DNA from: Letharia columbiana
Lineage: Eukaryota; Ascomycota; Lecanoromycetes; Lecanorales; Parmeliaceae
Length of the DNA stretch: 64,000 bases
Direction: 5' to 3'
NCBI RefSeq assembly: GCF_014066305.1
Contig: NW_023501077.1
Coordinates: forward strand, 124,001-188,000
The stretch's first letter is position 1. Every line of letters begins with the position of its first letter. Below the pieces are notes generated by a model that made no database searches, had not been told where the DNA came from, and worked only from the letters and a program-made list of their open reading frames with translations. Below, piece after piece: positions 52,961 through 63,001 of this stretch. The position numbers and the translations under genes were made by a program.

Positions 52961-53498
52961 CGCGCGATCAGCAATTTCAAATTTTGTAGGAACTTTTCAG
53001 ATTTGCAGATGTAGTTTGCTTAGCTAGATCCTTAGGGAATCCTTAGAATCCCTTCTTTATAGAATCTACATCCTCTTCTACCCACACGAGCCTAACCATA
53101 CCTTATTCTTTAGAGGTCTCTACCCGAATCTTTTTATAACCCTAAAGTAGAATCATCTTTACTATTATTCTTACGTATTTTTAAAATCTTTATTTAATCT
53201 ATTTAACTATAATCTATTATTATTTATTTTTCTACGAAATTTCTTACTGAAAATCTTATTATAAAAATACTTTTTTGAGTTATTTAGTTCAGAAAGTCTC
53301 TTTTATTTATTAAATTATTTCTCGAGACTTAAAAAGTCTTTAATAAATATCTTAAGAAGTTATTATTATCTAACTTAATTCTCTAGCTATTATTATTATT
53401 TATTAAAACTCTCTTATTATTATAAAAGTAAGTAAGTTATAATATTATTATTCTAATAAGTATTAAAAATCTTCTTAAAAAATTAGCTTACCACTATT

Positions 53499-54060
53499 CA
53501 TCTACAAATCTGAAAAGTTTCTGCTAAATTTCAAATTGCTGATCTTGCGAATAGGGCTGAAATTAAGAATTCCGCCGGTTCAGCAACTATCTCAAAAATC
53601 AGTTAAAATTCCGCCGATTTAGTAACTATCTTAATCTTTTCGCCAGTTCTATTAGTTTAGTAGTAATACGTATGAAAAAGAAAAGTTCTAATAATTAACG
53701 TTACGACGGCAAGGTTCTATAACGACGAGTATCAACGTCAATTCAAATTTAACTACGGAATTAAACGATTTAATAAAATTAGTTATATGAATAATACTCT
53801 AATATAGCGTATAATAATACGTATATTAATAATAATATATATTAATATTATATATAGAATAGTACTTAGAGTATATTAGAGTACATTACGTAAAAATTTT
53901 TAAGTTGCTAAAAATTTTTTAAAGTTGCTAAACTAATAGAACTGGCGAAAAGAATTAGATATAAGTAAAGTCTGCTTAATAGGCTAAATCGTGCTAAATC
54001 GTGCTTATGGTGCGGACCCGACGGAAATCGTGCGGAAAGGAACTTTCAGATTTGCAGATG
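53499..54060 (+). mobile_element. MITE of the Plavaka-like family, inserted in Gypsy element 2
   Basis: 562 bp, ends CATCTACAAATCTGAAAAGT and its inverse AACTTTCAGATTTGCAGATG, flanked by TT (53497-53498 and 54061-54062). It aligns with the MITE at 14535-15103 along its length but is much less RIP-mutated. Its ends match those of the 26-kb element. No coding capacity. Confidence 0.85.
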
Positions 54061-55496
54061 TTATCTTAACGCTTTAAACTTTTTAAGAATTTCTCTTAAT
54101 AATAATTCTATAAATTTTATAATCTCGTTATTAGAATCTTATTAGAGTACGCCTTTTTTAGATTAATCTAAAGCTTTTATATAATCTAATATTCTTTCTA
54201 ATAATATTATAAAAGTAATTATATCTTACTCTACGTTTATTATATATAATAATTTTTTTAAAATTACTAATATATTAGTATTAAAGTAACTTTGAAAGTT
54301 TAATTTTAATATAGAGGATTATTAAGATAAAGAAGATTATTTTCTCTTAGTTAAATATCTAAGATATCTTAATATACTTCTTATTAATAATACTTTTAAG
54401 TAATTAAAAAGTTATTTAAAAGTTATCTAATTTTTTATTAAAGTAGAGTATATTAATTCTTAATAAATAATCTAATAGTTTCGAGCTATATTCTATAAGA
54501 AGTTTTTCTTAAAAGCTATAGAAGTAAGTATAATTTTATTTCATATCGAGATTATAAATCTATATTAACGTCTTAAAAAATCTCTTATTTTTTATTTTAA
54601 GCGTGTTATTAACTTAATATAGAGAGTTAAAATTAAGAATAAGTCTATTATTACCTCTAATATTATCTTTAATCTTCTTAAATCTACTATATTCGATACT
54701 ATTCTCTATATCTTTATTAGAGAATTAAATAATTAAAAGATTTAAAAGAAAATAATAAGAGATATAATATCTTCTAATAGATCTCTATATATAATCTATA
54801 ATTTTATAAAAGAAGTATAATATATTAATATCGAAATCTAGAAGCTTTTAGATAAAGAATTAAGATTCGATTAGCTATAGTTCTATAAATCTCTTATAAA
54901 ATAAAACTTATCGAAGTAATAGACAACTTTTTTACTTACTTCTCATTAAGCTATTAAAGCTTCGAGACCCTTATATTATTAGTTTTAATTCTTCTATACG
55001 AATCTATCGAAGTAGCTATTAAAGACTTTTATAGAATTTTAATATTTTACGTAATTCTAACTCTTAGAGTATCGTCGTTCTTTATATAAAGTTTCTACTT
55101 TTACTCTTACTTCGACTTTAATCTTAACTTAGAATCTTAATAAAGAAAACGCTAATAAAAGTAAATTCTCGAATTCTATAGCTAATAATCGCTTCTATAA
55201 CTATTAGTTTATTTTAAAAGATATACTCGATTATAGTATTTTAAAAAATCTTTATATTAATAATATTATCTATTAATCTTATAGAAAAAATAATTAAATA
55301 TCTATTAAGTATAATATTAAGATTTATATCTCTTCTAATTATAATAATACTTTACTATCTACTTAAAAATAGTTATATCTAAAAATACTTATTTTTAAGA
55401 ATAATCTATAGTTAAACTTTACTTTCGTTAGATTCGAGGAGTTTAATAGATCTTCTAGATCTTACGAGATTACCCCTTCACAGAAATCTTCTATAG

Positions 55497-55525
55497 CTTC
55501 TTCTTCTTCTTCTTCTTCTTCTTCT
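55497..55525 (+). repeat. TTC trinucleotide microsatellite
   Basis: About nine consecutive TTC units inside the presumed gag region of Gypsy element 2. Confidence 0.85.
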
Positions 55526-58500
55526 ATTAGATCGAGTTAAATAACGCCTTTAAGTTTTATAAATTCTTATATTTCTTCTTATTCTAATTTAATATAGTTC
55601 GAAATAGTAAAACTAAATTAATTTTATTTCGCTAACGTAAAAATCGCTAAAGCTTTTCTCGATAAAGAATTAGAATCTAATAAATGAGTTTATATAGAAG
55701 AAGTATTAGTATTAATATCGATATTAGTATCTTAGCGATAATAAGAGAAATAGTCTAAGAGATCTTAATTAGTATTTATACTATTATAGTAATTTATATT
55801 ATAATAATTTTAGATATCTTAATATTAGTAAAAGTAGTCTAGTATTAACCTAAATTTCGATATTTCTTTTTATTTATTATAAGTTTTTACTTAAATAGAT
55901 TTATAGTAGTCTTCGATAGTTATAGATTAAAGACCTTTTTTCTAGAACTAGTTATATCTATTTTAGATTACTTTAAAAGAAGAGCGTTTTAAATATAAGA
56001 GTAAGAAGTAAGTTAATAAGAAAGTAGAACCTCAGCCTTTAATAGACCTATTTAATAAATCTAAATATAATTTTCTTATTTCGATTCGATATATACTTTA
56101 GAGTACTAAAGTCGATATAAGTTAAATAAATCTTATAATATAATTATCTACTATATATAAGAAGTTAAAATATCTTTATACTCGAGTTTTTAAGAAATGA
56201 ACTTTAAAGTCTATTATAAATACTATATAAGTACCTTTAATTAGCTTTTAACTTACTTTTATTTAGTAAATTTTATAGATACTTATACTATCTCTAGAGT
56301 ATCCGTAAGTCTATTAATTTATATCGATATTTCCTTCTATATCTATATCTTAAATATCTATATCTTAGTTTTTTTAATAGATTTTAAAAAATTCTACTAT
56401 ATTAGTATTTGTATTTTAGATTAATACTTCTACTATAAAAGCTGAGAAGTATATACGCTTTCTTAGCTCTCTTATGGGTGTAAATAAGATATTTTATATT
56501 TTTATTATTATAAAGAAATTGAATAGATTTAACGTTAGCCTCGAGAAATCTTATACTTAGACGAATTAAGGTTTTGATATAAATATAATATCTTCTAAAC
56601 TAGTACACCTTTTAGGTCTATATCTTTACTTACTTTCGAAGATTAAATTTAAAAATCTTTTTATATATATAACGAATTATTATAATATTATATTAGAATA
56701 TTAAATATAGCTTATAATTAATATAGAAGAAATTTAAAGAAATATTCGATACTTTATAACTTTGAAAGTTATATTTATTATAAAATTAGAGAGATTTAAA
56801 TATCTTAATCTAATTCTTAAAATTTCGTAACTTTAAACTATAGATACTTTTATTTCGATTTATTTTTCTACTATTTTTCTAGAAGATAGATTAAAAGATA
56901 AGAAAGTTCGAAGAATCGTAGATTCGAAAATAGTTTTTTATAAAGATTATAATTTATTAATATATCTTAAATTCGCTATAATTATCTCGAAGGCTATTAA
57001 ATAGAATAAGTTAAAGACTTTTTTTAAGAAAATTAATTTTTTAGAATCTAATAGTTCTTTTAATTCTAGAGATAATTTATTAGATATTAAAGAGATTAAG
57101 CGTTAAAATTTTTAGTAAATTAAGTCTATTTTAAGTAAAATATTAAATTATTAAAGCTTATAAAAGCTTATCTTAAGAATTTAAGCCCTTTAAATACTTT
57201 TATTATTATCTTTAAAGTTTTTAATTCTTTTTTTATTAAAGTAAATAATTATTATAAGCTTTTTAAATTAATCTATCGAAGTTTTTAATACTTTAAAAAC
57301 GCTAATATTATTATTTTTATAAATATCTCTTAAGTAAGTATTTTCTACTAAAAAAATAATTCGCCGAAGTCTTTTATAATATTTTTTATTATTAGAATTT
57401 AAAGAATAAGCTAGTAAGTTAAAATTAAGATTAATTTTTAAATCGCTTATTATTATAGTAGAGTAAAGACTATAAATATTATAATTACTATATTAATATA
57501 AATATCTTAATAAAGAAGATCTAAGAGATCTATTTTATATAAATCTTATTATATATTAAATATATATTATATCTAATATAAAGTCTATTTTCTCGAAATC
57601 TTAGAAACGCTAGCTTACTTATACGAAGTAATAATTAAAAAAATTTATTTAAGATAGTCTTAAAGATAATATCTATAAACTTATTAAGTCTATAAATAAA
57701 TATCTATTTTAATAAAATATATAAGCTATTATAGTAGATAAAGTTAAAAATTTAAAATCTATTAATAAGTCTTAAATAACTTTCGATTATTTATAAGTTA
57801 TAAAGCTTTTTTTAAAAGCTTATCTCGAGCTAAGCTTAAAAGTTTATAATTATCTATTTAATTTCTATTATAAATACTTATTCTTAATTAATTTAAAATA
57901 TATATATCTTATAATACCTCTATATCCTAACGATAAATATTATTTTACTTTTATTATTTTAAATATTAATTAGATATAGTTTATAAGAATATAATAGAGA
58001 TTATAATCTATAGACTTTATTATAATAAAGCTAACTTATAAAATATTTAATTTTATTTCTTTAAAATCTTCTTTATTATATTCGTCGAATTCTAAGATTT
58101 TATTATCTCTTATATTTTATATAAACGAGTTTTTTAATAGCTTTTACGATTTCGAGATTTTTTTTTAATAGTATTACTTCTTTCTAAAGTCGAATAAATT
58201 AAATTACTCTTATTCTTTAAGAAACTATAATTATTTATATTATTAATTAAGGTCTTTAGCGTAACTTATATTATTAAAAAATATATTTATATTTTTAAAG
58301 AACGAGTTACTAAAGTAGCTAAGTAACTTATTTCTTTAAATTAATCGAAAATTCGAGATTTCTTAGAAACTATCGATATTACACGTCGATAAATAAAAAA
58401 CTTCGCGGAAATTATAAGATCTCTTTTTAGATTTATAGAAAAGATAAAATAGCGATAAACTTAAGTAAAATAATTATTCTTCGAGATTCTATATATTAAA

Positions 58501-60856
58501 TATATTATAAAAATAAATATATATAATATTAACTTAAATCGAATCGTTTATATATATACTAATACTTCCAATTTTACAGCTAGATATACTATTACGTAGT
58601 ATTATATTCTTATATTATAAGAAGCTACTCTATTAAAAGCTTTATAATCTTAAAAGCTTATCGTAATAAAAAAGAATAAAAAAGTATTTATCTTATATAA
58701 TTTATTTATCTTTAGTCTTATTTAAAAGAAATACTCTACTTATAAGCGAGAACTTTATACTATTATTATATTCTATAAAAAGTATAATTACTTATATAAG
58801 TACTTATATTAATTTACTATAATATATATTAATTATAAACCTCTTATATACTTTCTTAATTTAGATTTTTATAAGAAAATCTACGAATATTAGATTAATA
58901 GATTTTATTATTTAAATTTTACTATTTAATATATATCTAGATCTTAAAATAAAGCTATTAATAATTTATCGAGAATCTTATTTAATATTAAATATTTAGA
59001 GAATATTATAATTATATAAGTATAATAGAAACTAGAGAATTATAGCTTGAAATAAATCTAGAAAAACGATAAGAATAAATTTAACTTATTTTTAATAATA
59101 TTTATTAAATCGAAGTAACTTAAAGTCGTTAATAGAGATACGCTATATAATATTTCTTCTTTCTTATTAAAAGCTATTTCTATTATAAAAACTATAAAAC
59201 TATTTATAAAAGCCTTTAATAAGATTAATAAGAATATTAAGATTTAGATTAAAGCCTATTATAGTAATATCTAATTTAATAAAATCTACGAATTTCTTAT
59301 TATAAGCTTTTCGACTTCTATTATTACGCTATTTCGAAAAGCTTTTAAATATTAAATAATACGATATATTTTATAGATCTTTCGAGGAGATATATATTTA
59401 TCTTATATACTAAAAGAAAAAATATTTATAATACTTCGAGAAGTTTATAATAAAAGTAAATATTAAATTAAGATTAATACTTTAATAAGATTATATAGTT
59501 ATTACTAGTCTAGAAAAATATAAGATATTAAAAAGTATATTATTAGATATCTTAAGTATACTAAGTATAGACCTACTATTAAATCTTAGTCTTTATATTC
59601 TATTAAAGTTATATACTCTTTTTAACTTATAAAAATAAATTTTATAAACTTATTTAAAACTATTAAAGTAGAATCTACTTTTATACTCGTAAAAGTTTAT
59701 TATATAAATAGATTTACGATTTCTTTTACTACTATATCTATTAATATAAAAAATATTATCTAATATCTTAAATTATTCTTTATTATATATAGAAAATCTT
59801 ATATCTACTATCTTAATTATAATTAATATTTCTTTAATAATAAATTAAAAGAATTCTTAAGATTTAAAGATATTATCGTTATATATAATTCTTTTAATAC
59901 TTCTAAAAATATAAAGATAATTGAGATTTATAATAAATTTCTAGAAGCGATACTTCGTAAAAATTCTCTTTATATCGAATTAAAATGAAATTAGTAATTA
60001 TTAAAGACTAGAGATTCGATTAATATATAAATTATTAAATATCTAAAAATCTCTTTTATTAGTATTCTTTTCGAATCGCTATTAGAAGCTTCTATTAGTA
60101 TATCTATCTTATATATACTTTTTAAATATAATATTTCTACTTAAGTAGCTAAGTTAAAGAATTTTATTAGTTATATTTAAATTATATAATAATATCTTAT
60201 TTACTAGATAAATCTTTATAATATAATTAAATAGCGTTTAAATTAGTAGAAAGAGAATATAGCTTTTTAATATAATAAGAGAATTAAGTAAATTACGTAT
60301 TATATTAATAATCTAATTATATTATATTAGAAGAATATAGAAAAGCTAGAGACTCGCTAAAGAGATTTATTTCGAATAAATAAATATAATAGATCTTATA
60401 GAAGATTCTTTATACTTATATAATTTAATAGCTAAAAAATTAGATATATATTTTATAGAGATTAGCTTAAGAAATTTATTACTTATATAGACTATCTTCT
60501 AGATCTCGCTATCCCCTTATTACTATAATAATAAATTATTCGATATCTTCGCTAGAAGCTTTTCTAGAGATTTATACTTTTTATAGAAAGCTTTAGAATC
60601 TATACTTTCCCGAAGTTCATATCTTCTCGAAGTCTATACTTTCTCGGAAATATATGCTTTTATAAAGTAAAGTTTAAACTACCTACAGAAGGCTTTAACG
60701 TTCTTACTTTCTATAGTATTATATGAAAATAGTTATAGGAATAGTAGTAGTTTTATTCTTACTTTAGGTGCTATGCTATACTATAGCTTTATTTCTTTTA
60801 CCTACATTTATATATAGCTTTATAGTCGCTAAGGCTCTGTCTTATTTGTTCCGTAG

Positions 60857-60993
60857 TAGTCGGAAGGTGCTTCCTGCGGGGTCGTTCTTTCTAGCTTTAT
60901 ATAGTATAGTTTGCTTGGCTAGATCCTTAGGGAATCCTTGGGATCCCTCCTCCATAGAATCTACATCCTCTTCTACCCACACGAGCCTGGTCA
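60857..60993 (+). repeat. 3' end of the 3' LTR of Gypsy element 2
   Basis: This segment matches the two 5' LTR pieces at 26813-26860 and 53014-53098 and is the un-RIPed version of them. It shows the uninterrupted TATAGTATAGTTTGC site into which the large Plavaka-like element inserted. The LTR ends near GGTCA at 60993, although weak similarity continues a few bases further. Confidence 0.75.
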
Positions 60994-61471
60994 TTCTTGT
61001 TCTTTGCCCGGAAACAGCACCCGGATGTGAGGGGGGTGTCAGTATATCAAAATGGGGTGTACATTGATCACGTCCCTACTAATAAAACGATTGATTACAT
61101 TTTAGCAGTCGTGAGTTTTAACCAGACCTTAGTTCCGACACCAGAGCACACTAAGCTTCCATCAGTGCCCCCAAGTCATAAGGTAGAATCGGTTCTGTTA
61201 GGCATTCTTTAATTACATCAGTCTGCATCTTGCACCTCGGAGCTCACGATTACCTTAGACATTATGCATAAGACATCCCCTTCCCAACATGAACATGAAG
61301 ATGATTTCAAAATCAAAGGCTTAGAGCTCCCCTTGTTTTCCTTTACCAATCATCCTCTCTGCTCTCTCAGCGCGCATTCCTGTTCAGAACATTGTCTCAT
61401 TGCCTCTCAACGCATTCACATACGCTACATCTTCTCCACCCAAAGGCCTCACTACTTCAGTGCTTGTCGTT
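60994..61471. other. flank between the transposon nest and the Gal80-like pseudogene
   Basis: Normal-composition sequence. It contains the right arm of the long-range inverted repeat (61020-61071). No gene was identified; it includes the former promoter of the Gal80-like gene. Confidence 0.5.
61020..61071 (-). repeat. right arm of a long-range inverted repeat
   Basis: Inverted partner of 24382-24434. The two arms share TATCAAAATGGGGTGTACAT and similar sequence on both sides of it. Confidence 0.6.
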
Positions 61472-62475
61472 ATGGCAATCCGCGTTGGTGTGATTGGTTT
61501 GTCTGCCAGGGCCAAAACCTCTTGGGCTAGTTCTGCACACTTGCCATATCTTCAAGCGTCTGGGGGTAGATATGCCATTACTGCTCTTTGCAACTTTTGT
61601 GTTTCGACCGCGCAATCTGCTATCGAGGCCTACAGTTTGCCTGCCAGTATATTTATTGTGAGTGGCCTCTGGCATCGAATCTGGAAGGAGCTGAAGAGCT
61701 AGATGCTTTGGCCAAAGAGAACAATGCCCGGACAATGATCGGGCTCCAGGGAGAGCTGTCGCCACTAATACTGAGGGTCAAATCTTTGATCGAACAAGAG
61801 AACAAGATCGGAAAGGTCCTTAGCAGCTCCATCATCGCAGCGGGTGGGACCAGAACGCGCGACAGTATAGTAGAGGGGCTGAGATACTTTACCCGGAGGA
61901 TTGTTGGTGGCAACATTATTACTATTGGACTCCGCCATATGATCGACTTCGTGATGCTGGTACTGGGCGAGCTGTCAGCTTTCCGATCACCGCTGAATAT
62001 CCAGCGCCCCCAGGTTCCAATTATGGGCATCGATGGGACCGTCATAGAAAGTGTCGCCACAGTTGTTGCCGACCACATCATGCTCCTAGGTCTTTTAAGC
62101 TCTGGCGCTCCATTGTCTGTCACCTTCCGTCGTGGACCTCCATTTAAGGGTACGCCCGGCTTCATATGGTCGATCCATGGCGAAAAGGGGGAGATCCGGA
62201 TCACGGCGACTGGGCCCGCACTGCAGGCCAATGATGATGAAACAAAGTTGACGCTCCACACTTTCGATCAAGAAGAAGTCGAAGTTATCGAATGGGATCG
62301 GCATTTCAAAGACCCGCCACGACCGGCTCGGAATGTGGCCGCAATGTATGAAGCATTCGCAAATCGAGAGACGGAGAAGTATCCGGATTGTACCCACGCG
62401 GTGCTAAGACATAGGCAGATTGAGGAGGTATTCAAAAGTGCTGAGGAGGGTCGAAGGGGTGTGTATCTAGGATGA
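61472..62475 (+). pseudogene. Gal80-like GFO/IDH/MocA-family oxidoreductase, internally deleted
   Basis: The N-terminal part (from ATG 61472) reads MAIRVGVIGLSARAK, a Rossmann NAD(P)-binding start, and continues to residue about 59 (IEAYSLPAS). The reading then jumps by one frame to YCEWPLASNL, a motif that in relatives follows about 40 further residues (the second half of the nucleotide-binding fold). From there to the stop at 62473 the protein is intact: GLQGELSPL, GNIITIGLRHMIDF, FRRGPPFKGTPG and a normal C-terminus. A deletion of about 120-130 bp that is not a multiple of three best explains this. The deleted site has no usable intron signals. The family includes the galactose regulator Gal80 and uncharacterised fungal dehydrogenases. 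The gene lies 0.5 kb from the transposon nest. It could still be translated as a 295-residue C-terminal fragment, but I consider it broken. Confidence 0.8.
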
Positions 62476-63001
62476 ATCTTCTGCAGTGGCACCTGTCGTA
62501 CGGAGGCAGTAGACAAGCCGTCAAAAGATGTGGGGATTCTGTGTGCTAGTTTGCGTTTGGTCTTGCATAACAAGCTAATTGACAATCACATCGAACGTAC
62601 TACTTGGTGAATGATTCGTAAACCCATCTCACTTGCCCGATCCTTTCCCTATTTGAAAACCTTGATGGAACAAGCCAAAGTACCATTACTTTCCGGCATC
62701 TGTTCATTTGCTACTCCGAGGTTCACCAACCGACACAAATGCCTGCCACAAGAAGACGCCCCACGCTCCGTCCACTACTTGTACGACGTCCTCGCCATAT
62801 TGTACAATAGCTTCCATCAACAAGCCATCTTATGCCTTGCCAAGCATCAATAGCAGAGTCCAGAAGTGCTTAGAAACCGAGTGCTGCCTGTCGCCACCGC
62901 AGGAGGCACGACCGGCTCCTGTGTCAACACCAGTGGTGACGACACTCAAAAATCGCAACACACGGCAGAACATCGATCCAAGCAGGCCCCTGTAGTCTCG
63001 C
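62476..63001. other. spacer between two convergent genes
   Basis: It holds the 3' ends of the Gal80-like pseudogene and of RAD21. Small ORFs have no recognisable product. No repeat was seen. Confidence 0.5.

Larger units (their letters stand above)
26861..53011 (+). mobile_element. large Plavaka-like (CMC superfamily) DNA transposon
   Basis: The ends are CATCTATAAATCTAAAAAGT on the left and the inverse of CATCTGCAAATCTGAAAAGT on the right, with TA flanking both (26859-26860, 53012-53013). Joining the flanks rebuilds the uninterrupted LTR sequence seen at 60889-60912, so these are true insertion boundaries. The span is 26151 bp; subtracting the nested Gypsy (43350-50472 plus one target copy) leaves 19.0 kb. 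The transposase is on the plus strand (two pieces, listed separately) close to the 53-kb end. Sub-terminal repeats lie at 52700-52960. The remaining about 14 kb (27.0-41.1 kb) is RIP-degraded and unidentified, with a 2.8-kb duplication. Two MITEs in the window carry the same ends. Confidence 0.75.
26813..60993 (+). mobile_element. Ty3/Gypsy element 2, split by a nested DNA transposon
   Basis: The 3' end of its LTR is seen at 60857-60993. The same 137 bases occur upstream in two pieces, 26813-26860 and 53014-53098, separated by the 26-kb element. The internal region is about 53099-60600. Plus-strand reading through RIP stops gives a reverse transcriptase with a YIDD-like box near 58118, RNase H (D-T-S-N-F near 58555 and a DHKPL-like motif near 58827), a zinc-binding region and integrase core (about 59550-60000) and an integrase C-terminal region to about 60480. 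The part before about 57000 should hold gag and protease but was not resolved. The LTR start could not be set on either side; it may lie near 26640 and 60690. It is not the same family as Gypsy element 1. Confidence 0.75.

Noticed and set aside
26861..53011. Starship giant element with a tyrosine recombinase captain
   Set aside because: The element has terminal inverted repeats and 2-bp target duplications, and the readable transposase is of the Plavaka DDE type; no DUF3435-like sequence was recognised.
26861..53011. Tc1/mariner identity suggested by TA duplication
   Set aside because: Family members at other sites show AG and TT duplications, so TA is incidental here.
7740..60700. CRISPR-like regularly spaced AT-rich repeats
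   Set aside because: The organism is a fungus, the similarities are low-complexity TpA-rich tracts from RIP, and spacing is irregular.
60768..61212. ORFs at the nest's right edge
   Set aside because: They lie within the LTR of Gypsy element 2 and the inverted-repeat arm; no protein similarity is evident.
61653..62261. 202-codon minus-strand ORF opposite the Gal80-like pseudogene
   Set aside because: The plus-strand frame carries clear family motifs; the antisense frame has none.
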